Assembly (NCBI GenBank): GCA_009602725.1 | Contig: WELB01000186.1 | Coordinates: 130,462-191,097 of the forward strand | Source of the DNA: Spirogloea muscicola | Lineage: Eukaryota; Streptophyta; Zygnematophyceae; Spirogloeales; Spirogloeaceae | Length of the DNA: 60,636 nt | Reading direction: 5' to 3' | In this document: positions 24,801 to 36,245 of the stretch, in pieces | Layout of the letters: the number at the start of each line of letters is the position of its first letter | Position numbering within the stretch: the stretch's first letter is position 1 | Notes under the pieces: generated by a model | The model's input: only the letters and a program-made list of their open reading frames with translations | Database searches by the model: none | Told to the model about the DNA's origin: nothing | Translations under genes and position numbers: made by a program

Positions 24801-27800
24801 GTTCTGCCTGCATTGCTGCATCCTTCAATTACAGGACAGGCTGTTAGAGTTACTTAGCATACCAAAAGAGTACTTGCATGCATTGTATGCATTCTGATGC
24901 AGAGCAACTAAGAGCATGTAGATCGGCAGACACTCTGCACCTGAGAGGGACTCATGGTTGAGAAATGGTTGACAAAGGTACAGCTGGCAGATGCCGCAAG
25001 TAGGTCCTACATGAAAGCATCACTCAGCAGTATCTTTCTGCGGATCAAAGAAACAGGTATAATGAAATCAGAAACAGGTAGATCTATTGTGTCTTCATTG
25101 CGCGTATCTCTTTGCTTATCTGCTCTGAGCATCATAGCCTTCCTCCACAAACACCATGTCAAAGGTTTTGACGTCAGGAGTTTTAGCTAAATGCACCAAT
25201 ATTGAGCAGGATGTGTGCAGGATGAAGCTGAGATATAAGGCCTACCGATGTGCAGATTTTCAGTTGGAGTTGCTGCTCCACTCTCTTACATATGTGAAGG
25301 TGGGATGGTGGTCTTTGGAGTATGAGCGTGGATGTGAATGCCAGCATGAGTGGGTTGTACGACGTCAACTACTGGGCATCTCATGATATCTGTCTTCTTG
25401 CAGGCGAGTTGTGCAGAAGGCCTTCTACTTAAAGGCATGTCCTGGATGAATGTTGAGTCAATCATTTTGAGGTGTGAACGACTCCCTCACTCATGCATTA
25501 TCTTACCACGGTGTTGACATCATACTGTCATCATCCAATCTGCAGTGTGGGCCTGGTGCATGTGAATCTCGTGAACCTGTGTATGTGCCAGAGGATCAGT
25601 GACAATCCTTTGCTCATGCAGAGATACCTTCTCTCAACAATCGTGTGTGCTCATTCAGCCTGGAACGAGCGAGCGTCAGTCACCCCCCAAGGTGGCTCCC
25701 TCCTTTGGTATACATTTGTCCCCCCCCTTAATGTTCAAATTTTCTGTCCAAACTGCAGTAAGTGCATGTGTGTAGCACGTTGTTCCGTAATAAGTCCCAC
25801 CGCCAGCTTCTGAGTACTAAGAGTCCTTATGCGCTCCACTGGTGCAGCCAATGACGCGCTCTGGCCCAGAATCTATCCATTAGCAATGCAAGAGGATGAT
25901 ATGCCTGAGGGCAACATAGGAAGGCACTTGATCATGATCTTCTCCACTCAGACCACACCCACACCGGCTCCTCCTGCAGTGGCATCGCAGCTTGTCTTGT
26001 ACATTCGCCCCCTGGAGGTGCTCACTGCACAGAGTCACTGCCCTTGAATTTCTTTGCTTCTCGGCGACCAGCTATTGGTCATACTTATAGACATCAGTCA
26101 ATGCTCTCCTTCAACAAAATTGAAGCTAAAAAAAGGACAAGTACCTGACATGGCCGATGTCACTTTCAGGTTCATTTGCAGGAGGAGGCCTGTCTGCGAA
26201 TTGCGTCACTCCTTGCCGATAGCATGACAGGAGAGAAAGGGACAACCACTTTCACCCCCTGCCTTCAGTATATATTATTGTGCGTAGATGATTTTCACCT
26301 CATCCTGCCCGTCAGTGGTGGCGATGAAGTTTCCACAACCTCGACGGCCTCTGCAACAGAGGGCGCCAGCACATTGCTGACTATGCATTCAACGCTCTCC
26401 AATTGTGAGCGCTTCACAGGAGCCAGATTACACCTACAAGACTTGGTGGTTTGTCAGGACCCCTCTTTGCGCTTCCGCCTGCTCCAGGTTGAGAAGGACG
26501 CTGCGTGCTTCTCCCTGTGGCCAGATCAACCAGTGAACACAAGCTCGATGCGCATTTCCATGTCCGCTGGAAGTGTTACGTTCGCTTTAGAGTCTGGAGG
26601 CCATGATAGCGGCCTGTGGAGGTGCGTGGAGGCAGACGAGTGGGTGGCAGAGATAGCCATGGTCACCGCCGATGGTTCACCTTTGGTTTTGCTGCCGCCA
26701 CCCGGAGGCGTGGTCAGGTTGGGCATATACTGCAAGCACTACGTGTCCAACACTTCTAAAGCACAGCTAGCATTTGTGCTAAGGATGTACTCATACCTTG
26801 GAAGGGTGAGCAGGACATTGGTCAAGGTGGGCAAGGGCAAGGAACAAGTCTTGGATCCCAAGATGGGCTTGCAAAGCCTCGAAGAGAGGCGGCACAAGAA
26901 TGTGACAAGGAGCGATTCGTCTTTGACTGAGCTGGTGGCTCTGGCACCAGGCGACAGCTCGTTCCTCTTCAAGCTGGATATGCTGGAGTTTAAGCTACTC
27001 GATGGGGCCAAGAACCAGCTGGCCAGGTTCCTTGGGGGCGGGCTGAGCACGACAGTCACCCACAGGTCTTTTGGCGGGGCGGCTGCAGTTACATCTTCCC
27101 TACTCTGGCTGGATGTGAGGCTTGAGTTAGTGGACACAGCTCTTTCTCCGCTTGCACGGACGAGCGAAGCAGGAGGAGCATGCCATGCGGTCTCGAACGA
27201 GGCTTTGTCCATCTCATCAACGCCCCACATGCGGGCGGTGTTGTGGAAGGGAGAGTGTCAGGGCAGCATAAGAGGCACAGCTGGTGTCAGCCACTCCTCA
27301 AGGCTCCCGTTCATTGACATAAATGTGGTTCATGTCATCCCTTTCAACGCCACAGACGATTCGCACGAGCTCAGGATTTCGGCCAAAGTGGGTGGTGTAA
27401 GGCTGGGAGGTGGTATGGCATACAATGAGGCCCTCCTCTACCACTTCGGGGTTCTAAGCCCAGGAGGTGCGCCTAGCAAAGACATTGTCAAGCTGGTTAC
27501 CTTCCTGTACTCAGGGGAGTTGGCCAATATCTTCAGGCCAATATCTTCTCCGACCCAATCATTCCCACTGGTAAGCTAATGACTGATTGATCGATCGACT
27601 GATGCTCGCTTGCTTTGAAACTCCTATCTCATTCCCAATACAAAGTTCTGCATGCCTTTGCATATTACTGTGCAGTATTACAAAGGGCACACATGCCACA
27701 GGAAACTGCTATCTGAGACATCATGTGACCACCTTTCCAGCAGTGTCTGAGCCCGTAGAGCTGGAGGAAGGGGAGGAGGCAAACTGGAAAGTCAGCATGC

Positions 27801-29107
27801 CAAATGAGATGGACCTGGATCTGCAGCTGCTGGATTGGCTGTTTGCAATAGAAGGGGCGCAGCTCGGCGTTAGTGGTGTACAAGGAGGTGTTGCAGACAC
27901 TGAAGTCGAACGAGAGGCCCAATGCTGGCACTCTCAGTTTCGAAGGGTACGCATCCTCGCCAAAAAGGCAGCTGCGACGCCCACAACAGCTGCTCCATTG
28001 CAGGCTCTGAAGGTGGGTGTGGAGATGACCCTCATGTATGATGTTCCTTCCGTATTTAAGTGACGCGGAAAGCTTCTACCACGAGCCTGTCAATGCTATC
28101 CTTTGGGCGCTGACTTCTGACAGGTAATCTGCATCAGCACCCGGTTTGCAGGTCAGCATGGAGGGGCTGCAGGCGCTGAAACCCCAATTGTTGAAGGAGG
28201 CTGATGGTAATGGCAGCAGAGTTCCTCCTGTGAAGCCCCCCCCCAAGTCTGCTTCCCTGGCCAACATGGGCATTGCGGGCCAGGAGGGGCTTGACTTGGA
28301 GCTCAGACTGGTGAGCAGGAGTTCGTCGGCCACCGTGACTCATGAGGCCACTTCCCCTAGTAATGATCCTGCCACAGAGTGGGCAGTAGGAGACTGGTGC
28401 GTCGAGAGTGTACATGCGGCCATGAGTCAGCCGGTGAGTGCTACCAGCAATGCCCTTTGCTTTTGTTGCTATCAAATGTTCCCTCGCATGCTGCTGTTTA
28501 GATTTCCTGCTTGGGTGATGGCAATGCCTGTCCACGTACACCTCTACCCAGTTTGAAGTGGAGGCCACCCAAGCGGAGCTGCACCACCTGCTGGAGTTGG
28601 TGAAAGCGGAGTCTGCTGCTGCCAGCAGGATCGCTGCTGCCATTCTCAAATTGCTGCAGATGGACAATGCCGCTCCTCTTGCGCATTCTGCTGTCACACA
28701 GTTCTTTGGGAGCAGTAAGCACTGAGTCCCACCTGGATGGCTGACATCCGTACCTAGCATTGCATTTCCTTTGCATTGTCAGCTATATCCTCGTGATTGG
28801 ACGTACCTGCAGGCTTGTCACCCTCTGATCTGGTGTTGTCTCTGTCTCAGGGGAGACGGGCAGGGAAAACGACCCTGGTCATGACCAGAAGGGCCTGACA
28901 AGCGTCGTAGACGCCGGCTGGAAGAAGATTGCTGCTGAAGCAGAGGCGGTGGTGAAACGGTCAACAGCACTCTGCGACAAGCTCAGAAGGGTCGGGGAGG
29001 TGAAAGCAGGGGCTACCCCAGAGTTGCCGTCCGAACTCGGCAGACTTGAGGAGCTGGCTGAGCAGATGAGGCACCTAGAAGAGCTGCTCACTTCGCTCCG
29101 CAGGTGA
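21801..29107 (+). CDS. Chorein-domain bridge-like lipid transfer protein (UHRF1BP1-like)
   Basis: A plant-type member of the VPS13/UHRF1BP1 (BLTP3) superfamily, whose long hydrophobic groove is believed to move lipids between membranes at contact sites. The start ATG at 21801 opens the chorein_N motif MESLLAAALDSKLRYYLK, then FRLTGRTVQLSNL. Exons with matching phases are 21801-21912, 22161-22249, 22653-22762, 23072-23120 (SYGFADK), 23268-23362, 23530-23596, 23799-23861, 24026-24199 (SIDLLPHPDMF, KRAFFGGERFL), 24366-24459, 24717-24793, 25255-25299, 25404-25471, 25848-26017, 26170-27570 (a single 1.4-kb exon with MVTADGSPL and PPPGGVVRLGI), about 27741-28012, 28152-28433, 28552-28714 and 28851-29107. 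The C-terminus is a helical/coiled-coil tail ending at the TGA 29105-29107. One or two exons between 24794 and 25254 are unresolved, and the 27570/27741 junction does not close in phase. A GGGCTGGC hairpin sits in the intron at 22965-22990. Confidence 0.92.
22965..22990 (+). repeat. Intronic GGGCTGGC hairpin repeat
   Basis: The core TCGGGCTGGCTTTTACAGCCC lies in the intron before exon 23072-23120. It is the only clear copy of this hairpin family seen inside a gene in this window. Confidence 0.7.
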
Positions 29108-30900
29108 TGTTGTTATGCCATTCTGCGTTTATTAAGTACAGCTTACTAAGCATTGCATGCCTGAGCCTTCTTATGAGGCAAGCCACTTCCAGTCTTTGAA
29201 GCCGATATACCAGCTTGACTTATGAAAGGCCAGAGGTGCCTCTGCGGCGTCTTCTGTCTCTGCTTGAACTTGGTATCAACCTTCTTCACCAGCAGTATTC
29301 ATTATTGTAGTCCAGATCCATTGTTCCTCATCACCAGAAGGAGACGTGACATTGCAATGCTTGTTGGCGGTGATGGCAACAAAACCCTTTGTGGTAGATG
29401 CATATTCGGTTGTTTGTCAGCAAGGATAATACAGCTGACAGATGAGCAAGTGAGGACCTCGCTCTGCTCACGAAGGATGCTATAAGCCCCCGAATATTGA
29501 AGACTCCACTACATGCATGCGCAGGGCACGTCTCACAGAGTTGCCCTGCATGCCTCACAGACTTGCCCTGCATGCTCCAAGAAGAAAATTTAATTGAGCC
29601 ATAAAGCAAAGGACAGGAATGCGTAATCTCCGATGGCTATCTAAATGGAGCGGTGGCTGGAAGCGGCCAGCGCCAAAGTAGAATAGGTTGGAGGCGAATC
29701 TGTGCAGGCCACAGCCAGAAGCTGTCACTCCACTAAGCAGGTGGCTTCGGCCAAAAGAGCGCTTTTAGTTCAAGGCAGTGGCTCTGAGAGGCCAGCCCGA
29801 CAGGAATGAAGTTGGTCTGGGTCCTCCGGCACGAATTGCCCCATACTGTTGGCCTTAGAGAAATTCAGATTCTCCTCTACACTGAAGGGCTGTCTGAGTG
29901 GCAAATTACAGTCGTCAAAGGCACCGGCTTCCCAGGTCAAGTTTGCATAATCAGTACAATGTGACGTTTTATTCTGCAAGCACTTGTTAGTAGCGTGCGT
30001 GCTTGCAAAGAGTTCATCTGCCACTCTGTCACCTCTAACTACCCTCTAAGTACCCTCAAATTTCCACAAATACCTTCAGCTAACTTACTGCCTGAAGCTT
30101 CAGTGCATCTGCAATATTATCCTGTTTATCAAGACATGCAAACCTGCTATAGTCATAACTGCAAGCAATATAAGTCACGAAACCATAATATCACTAGGGA
30201 GGTTAGTGTAACCACTTGGGAAGATCAAGATATATCTTAGGCAAACATTCTCATACAAATTGCACACTCAATGCGGTTGTGGTCTCCGCCAGGCCAATAT
30301 CTTTTTACCTCAGTCAAATAACTGTCAGCTTGCAGACTGCTGCAACGAAAGGTGCACAACATGTACATCCCTCTTGCTTGAGCTGTTAGCCTGTTTTCAG
30401 TACCTCATCAATAATCAAGCAGACAGTGACACCCATACTACCTCCAACTCCGACCACTTTTGCACAGCAAGTAAAATGGCTTATTAATATGGACTCAAAA
30501 TTGCTTAGCTAGATATTCTTTGAGGATAGAGCGTCTTGTGATTATTGGCGCAGGAATCAAACATGTGGCTCTGCTGAATGAAAATTGCACGGGGTCTCAT
30601 CACTTCCATAACTTTGTCCCAAGAATCCAACTAAGTAACTACCCCCTGTCCCAAGCTTACTCCTTTTCGCAGCGTGCATAATGAGCCACGCCACCGTCTG
30701 TCAAGTACCCAGGTCTGCCGCCTAGCCACCAGCATGTAAATGCATGCAAGCAGGAAGCAGGTGCTCATGAGCCTGCGCTGCTGACGCAAGCGCTGCATGT
30801 GCTCCGCTGCCCTCCTCTCTGCCTCTCCTCGGTGCACACCGGTATTGCCCGCAAAACCTCGCCAGCGGACTTGCACCAAAACCCCCAGTACCAGCACCAT
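29108..30900. other. Convergent spacer, chorein gene / eEF1A
   Basis: No coding family is recognised and, unlike the divergent spacers, none of the GC-rich dispersed repeats is seen. It should contain both 3' UTRs. The only structure noted is the 22-bp tandem duplication at 29532-29575. Confidence 0.5.
29532..29575. repeat. 22-bp tandem duplication
   Basis: Two adjacent units, CTCACAGAGTTGCCCTGCATGC and the same with one G-to-C change, lie at 29532-29553 and 29554-29575. Confidence 0.9.
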
Positions 30901-32884
30901 TCACTTCTTCTTGGCCGCTGCCTTGGTCACCTTAGCTCCGCTGGCATCCTTCTTGTCCACGGCCTTGATGACGCCAACAGCCACAGTCTGCCTCATGTCG
31001 CGCACAGCAAAGCGTCCCAAAGGCGGGTACTCGGAGAAGGTCTCCACGCACATGGGCTTAGTGGGAACCATCTTAACGAAGCAGGCATCTCCATTCTTCA
31101 CAAACTTGGGCTCCTTCTCCAGCTCCTTACCCGAGCGTCGGTCCACCTTGGTCAGGATCTCGGCAAACTTCACGGCAATGTGGGACGTGTGGCAATCCAG
31201 TACGGGTGCATAGCCGTTGCCGATCTGGCCAGGATGGTTCATGATAATGACCTGCCAGATGAGTTACAGGAAGTACGTCGGAGCTCAGCATCTAAATTAC
31301 AAGTGCTCCACCAAAGTGAGCATCACATGCATCAAATTCCAGACCTAGACACTGACGTGCTGAGGGCTCCAGTGCAATCTTAAAGCCTTCCTGTGGTGTC
31401 TGAAGGTACCTGGGCAGTGAAAGAAGCAGCCTCCTTGGCAGGGTCGTTCTTGGAGTCAGACGCCACAAAGCCGCGCTTGAGCTCCTTCACCGACACGTTC
31501 TTCACGTTGAACCCGACGTTGTCGCCGGGGGCAGCCTCGGGCAGGGACTCGTGGTGCATCTCCACTGACTTGACTTCAGTGGTAAGGCCGGAGGGAGCGA
31601 AGACGATCACCATGCCGGGCTTGAGGATACCAGTCTCCACACGGCCCACTGGCACTGTTCCAATGCCTCCAATCTTGTACACGTCCTGGAGGGGGAGGCG
31701 TAGGGGCTTGTCGTTGGGTCTCTTGGGCTCGCTGATGGCATCAAGTGCATCCAGCAGAGTGGGCCCCTTGTACCAGTCCAGATTGGTGGAGCGCTCAATC
31801 ATGTTGTCGCCTTCAAACCCAGAAATAGGTACAAACGGAATCTTCTCGGGATTGTATCCAACCTTCTTCAGGTAATTGGACACTTCCTTGACAATTTCGT
31901 CATAACGGGCCTTCGAATACTTGGGGGTTGTAGCATCCATCTGCCGAAGGAACTCACAGATGTAGTCTTCAGTAATGGATTGCAAAGCAGGGCCGATACA
32001 ATCACCCCCATAGGCCGGCTTGCACAACCAGACAACCTTTTCAGGGCTAGCACCAGTTGCATGACAGACATACAGACCCCCATGACGACAGAGAGAAGAT
32101 AGTGTGGCAAAATCTATGGTGGCAGAATAGCAACGAGAAGCTGGTGATGACTACCACCAGAATAGCTGATTAGTGATCCTTGAATTGATGCAAACATGGA
32201 AAGAAGCGTGCTCAAGCCACTTAAGGTGAGAGCCTTCACTACACTGGCCATTAACCATACCTTGTTACAGCACACAATCATCTGCTTCACTCCAAGAGTG
32301 AACGCAAGCAGGGCATGCTCACGAGTCTGCCCATCCTTGGAAATACCAGCCTCAAAGCCTCCCTGAGTCGAGTCGATGATGAGCACGGCACAATCGGCCT
32401 GCAACCATAACATCTTGGGGTCAGCTCTGCAAGGGATGAGGATGAGCAAGTGTAGTGCAACACAGCAGAATAATTGTGTGCTACTTCCTGCCTTGCTTAA
32501 AAAATGATGACAGATTAACAACAAAGTGAAGAGCAGAAACACTTTGCTATGCCAAAGCACCTGAGAGGTCCCCGTAATCATGTTCTTGATGAAATCCCGA
32601 TGGCCAGGAGCGTCAATAACGGTGCAGTAATACTTGGTGGTCTCGAACTTCCACAGGGCGATATCAATGGTGATGCCACGCTCGCGCTCAGCCTTGAGCT
32701 TGTCCAGCACCCAAGCATACTTGAAGGAGCGCTTGTTCATCTCGGCGGCTTCTTTCTCGAAGCGCTCGATGACACGCTTGTCGATACCACCCAGCTTGTA
32801 GATGAGATGACCCGTGGTCGTCGACTTGCCGGAGTCGACATGGCCGATGACGACGATGTTGATGTGCAACTTCTCCTTACCCAT
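30901..32884 (-). CDS. EEF1A: Translation elongation factor eEF1A, 4 exons
   Basis: This GTPase delivers aminoacyl-tRNA to the ribosomal A site in the cytosol. Exons are 32884-32561, 32398-32261, 31940-31410 and 31251-30901. All junctions are GT-AG and phase 0, giving 447 aa, the usual eEF1A length. G motifs are GHVDSGKST (G1), DAPGHRDF (G3) and NKMD (G4), the last split by an intron between CNK and MD. The N-terminus is [15 protein letters not shown] and the C-terminus a lysine-rich AAKKK. The start is the ATG at 32884, because an upstream in-frame ATG at 32905 would add seven atypical residues. It converges on the chorein gene and diverges from the Ca2+-ATPase across 6 kb. Confidence 0.98.
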
Positions 32885-33104
32885 GGCTGCCGACCTGGCG
32901 TGCAAAGGAAGCAGTCAGGCCGATCATCAATGCCGTCACCAGTTTCAGCGGCGGTCGCCCGGCCTGCGCTGCATCGCTAGGAGGCCCAGGCGCAGGAAGG
33001 CTGCGAAGGCAGGCGGAGTGCGATGCCGCGGGCCTCCCGCAGGCAGCGGCAGCGATTGCGCCAACGAGCGGCAACGGCCACGAGCAGAGCGGCAGGCAGA
33101 CTAC

Positions 33105-33160
33105 CTGAGGCGGCGGCGGCGGCGGCGGCGACGGCGGCAGCGGCGGCGGCGGCGNCTAAA
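33105..33160. repeat. GGC trinucleotide repeat with one ambiguous base
   Basis: An interrupted (GGC)n run lies about 220 bp upstream of the eEF1A start codon, containing an N at 33155. It is probably 5' UTR or core promoter. The N suggests an assembly or consensus problem, so repeat length is unreliable. Confidence 0.85.
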
Positions 33161-33594
33161 TAAGGTGGGAGGGGGTTTGGGGCCGGGGGGGGGGTCCCTT
33201 AAACCCTGGCGGTCGCGAGCCGTCGGATGAGGCTCATCGGGCGCAAGCAGCCGCTCGATGGGCCCCGGCGGCGGGGGCCTCCGGCCTCGCCGCATCGGAC
33301 GGCCGCTGGGCCCCGGTGACGCGGGCCAATGAGGGAGCGGAGGGGGCATCGTGGGGCAGGGGGGCAAGGTGAGCTGCGCAAAAGGCATGTGGCCAGATGG
33401 GCACCTGAGCGGACTCCGGGGAGAGGGGGGGAGCGCAGCCAAGCAACGCTGGCTGCCCGGCTAGTGTTTGTGTTGGCGTGGGTGTTAAGCCCTCTCGCCT
33501 CGCTCAGCGTGGGCTGAACGGTAGCCGCCTTGTCACGGCTTTGACCGACGCGGGCCACCCGAGTGAGTTTGCGAAGTCCCACCTAGCCCCTTCC

Positions 33595-33830
33595 TTTCTC
33601 CATTGTCCGGGCTGGCTGTCCACAGCCCTCTGCCCCTTTGCAAGAGCCCCTTCCTTTCCGGCCCCTGTCCATAAGGGTGAGAAGGAAAAGCCTCATGGAG
33701 CACTAGCTTTCGGAACACGAAAGCGGCGAGTCGGGCTGGACCTAGGAGCGACCCGGGTTGAAACCGGAAGAACGTAACAGCTCTTACGGCAATGGCTGTG
33801 AGAGGCCGCCCAAAGGAATGTACAAGGTCT
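33595..33830. repeat. Two hairpin repeats upstream of eEF1A
   Basis: Cores are at 33609-33628 (GGCTGGCTGTCCACAGCC) and 33791-33812 (ATGGCTGTGAGAGGCCGCCC). The flank AAAGGAATGTACAAGGTC at about 33810-33830 recurs at 52545-52565. Confidence 0.75.
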
Positions 33831-34660
33831 GAAACTGGAACCCGTCAAATCCTACCAAGCGCCGCTGGTGTCTGCAGTCGACTGCTGAATGTGCAACAAG
33901 TGTTCTGATAAATTCTAAAATTTGGAAGATCTTATGAATACTTCCTTAAGATTTCAACTATGAAGTGTTCATGGACTACACAATCAATGACTTGGACCGC
34001 CATCAAAGATACCACTTACTGCCCCCAATGTCGCATGCGCATCCGACACTGCTTCTCAAAGGCATGCATGTCAGTAGCCAAGGAAGCGTACAGGTCTGCT
34101 GCAAAATTGTCATGTAGGTGGACGGTTGCGTGCGCGCGGACCCCTTTAAAAGCCAAAACGGATGAATGGCAGCAGCAAGCTTGTCCTTATATTCATGACA
34201 TCGAGGGGCTTCCAGTGTACAACTGGTCGAGCTTTAGTTAGTCAAGTGACTGAGTTAATCAAATGCTTTATTGTGCACAAGCACATGCTCTGGGCTGGGA
34301 CATGAATTTGGCTGAGCTGCTCCTTGCACCTCCTTCCGGAACTGGCCATGGAAAGGCAAGAAGTGCTGAGCAGGCGAGCTTCCAGGGGCCCACCTCCTCT
34401 GTGCAGAACTAGTGCACACCTTTTTCTGTGTCTTGGCAGGCTCCACCAACCCTTGCCTTGCATTGTTGGGCCGCGTCAGATGCTGCATGGGCTTTTGCTG
34501 CAGGATTTGAATGACCTCCCGCTGCTGTTTGTTAGATACTTGAGCTCGCTTTGCTGCATCTGGTGCCACTGTGCTTGATCTGCTGCGCAGACCTCCTCTC
34601 CAGGCGCTGGCTTGCCCCGAGCCTCCGTCGGCAAGGCTCGCTCTGTACCTACCTTGTCCA
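33830..34660. other. Spacer without recognised gene
   Basis: A 104-codon open frame on the minus strand (34569-34255) has a coil-like start, but no family, splice context or conservation supports it. The rest is AT-richer unique sequence. Confidence 0.4.
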
Positions 34661-34985
34661 TTCGTTCTGGGATGGCTTTTGACAGCCTCGCCCCTTTTGA
34701 CAGAGCTTACTAACTGGCGGCCTCGCCGGTCAGGCCAGTACCAAGGCCATTGTATGGGGCCGTTCGTAGGTCTCTATGATCGGCGAAGCTCGCTTCTCCT
34801 GCTTCTCGTTTAAAAAGTGTATTGGCTTGCTTGGTCTCTCTCTTATTTCATTAGCACCGCGCGCCTCCTCTCCTGCTTGCAAGGTTAGGCGGTTGCCTGT
34901 GAGGGGCCAGCCCAGCAAGAAAGAGCTCTTCCAAAGGAAGGCGGTCGCTGAAAGGGGCCAGCCCAAGAGAAATTAACAAGGTCCA
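34660..34985. repeat. Cluster: three hairpins plus one GCGCGC repeat
   Basis: Hairpins are at 34669-34690 (GGGATGGCTTTTGACAGCC), 34891-34914 (GCCTGTGAGGGGCCAGCCC) and 34945-34964. A reverse GCGCGC/CATGAAAT copy sits between them at about 34815-34885 (TTTCATTAGCACCGCGCGCC). Confidence 0.75.
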
Positions 34986-35079
34986 CTTCACAAAAGTAAG
35001 CCCCGAAGAAATGGACGAGGGTTATAAGGCCCGGAAAGAAGAAGTGCGGCTGCTGAAAGAGAAGTAAAGGCTCTTCCAA

Positions 35080-35510
35080 GGGAGAGAAGGCGCGCCATGC
35101 GAAATTAAAGGGTGGCCGATTTAAGCCAAATCACTGTTCAAGCAAAAGCTAGTGCAAAGTTAGGAGCTACATGAATTGAAGCCCTAGGCTAAGGTGGCTA
35201 AGGCTTAAGTGTGACGTTAGTACATAGGGGTGAGAACAAAGGGGCAAAGGTTGTGTAAATAAGCTCTTTCTAGCGCTTTCCGGCCCATTTGAACCCTGTA
35301 TACCCTTTTGGGATGGCTTTTCACAGCCCCCGCCACCGTTGAATGAGCTTTTCTTTCCTTCAAAGGGAGCGAGGGCCGTGAGAGATAGGAGAGAAGGCGC
35401 GCGTGCGCATGAGATGAAAGGGTGGCCAATTCAAGCCAATGAAGTGTCTGGGCAAAAGCTAGTGCAGAAAGTGGGGCTAGATTGAATGAAGCCCTATGCT
35501 AAGGTGGCTA
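35080..35510 (+). repeat. Direct duplication of a composite repeat (two ~130-bp units)
   Basis: Two units start at about 35085 and 35390. Each runs from GGAGAGAAGGCGCGC, through GGTGGCC, AAGCCAA, CAAAAGCTAGTGCA and TGAAGCCCTA, to GCTAAGGTGGCTAAG. A GGGATGGCTTTTCACAGCC hairpin (35309-35330) lies between them. The second unit abuts the retrotransposon relic. Confidence 0.8.
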
Positions 35511-36000
35511 AGAAAATTTTCGTGTATTTGAAACAAACGAAAGCCAAATGGCCAAGTACAAAGGCAAGCACATCGAAGACCTACATAAGCTACAGCAAAA
35601 TGACCCGCTCAGTAACCGCGGGTCAAAACATAAAGGTCGCTAATCGATGCCGGAATACTAGATGTCAGATAAGAAGCCCTTCTGCCACCAACTAGAGCTC
35701 GCCCAGCTTTCTGGTGCAAGGCATTAGCCTGGGCACGCTGCAAACAGGCCGAAACTCGTCGTCGCAAGAAAGACAGATATGCAGCTGGCAAGCACATCTC
35801 AGCCGGGAACACATCTGCACGTCGGGTGTAGCCTAAATTGGCAATGTTGTGGAGGAGGGTGTGGAAACGCGGACCCAGACAGCCAAAGGTGTCAACTGCA
35901 GCTGGCAGGAGCTGATCGCACCGGGGGTAGTCGGAGTAGTGCTGTAGCTTTCTCTGCTCTGCAATGCCCACTGCGTGGCCAGCGATTTGTGTCGATGCTG
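35510..36000 (-). mobile_element. Non-LTR retrotransposon relic, 3' part (second copy)
   Basis: The minus strand is open over GIAEQRKLQHYSDYPRCDQLL, VDTFGCLGPRFHTLLHNIANL, MCLPAAYLSFLRRRVSACL and QRAQANALH. This is the C-terminal region of LINE-like ORF2 proteins, in which a K-Y-C patch is followed by a D-T-x-G-x-L-G block and a helical L-R-NAL end. The copy is homologous to 17527-17960 in both coding part and 3' flank, and is slightly longer at its 5' side. No reverse transcriptase catalytic motif is present. Confidence 0.65.
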
Positions 36001-36084
36001 AGGTAACATGGCTAAGGTAACAGGAAGGAGAGGGGTGTATGAGGTATGTGGAAGGTAAGCAAGGAGAGTGTATTAAGAGATGAA

Positions 36085-36245
36085 GGGATCGAGGGCTGTA
36101 AAAGGCCAGCCTGAAACGACTGGACAAGAAAGAAACCCTCCCTCAAAATAAGGCAGTGGCTGTGAAAGGCAAACCCAAAGGAAGGTACCTGAAAGAAGTA
36201 AGCTCTCTGAAAGGGTGCGAGGCCTGTGAGACGCCAGCCTTGAAG
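36085..36245 (-). repeat. Three hairpin repeats in tandem
   Basis: Cores are at 36092-36112 (GGGCTGTAAAAGGCCAGCC), 36154-36177 (GGCTGTGAAAGGCAAACCC) and 36219-36240 (GGCCTGTGAGACGCCAGCC). The spacing is about 62-65 bp centre to centre. Confidence 0.75.

Noticed and set aside
34255-34569. 104-codon minus-strand frame with a Gln/Lys-rich start
   Set aside because: No homologous family, no flanking exons with matching splice signals, and it lies in a repeat-rich spacer.
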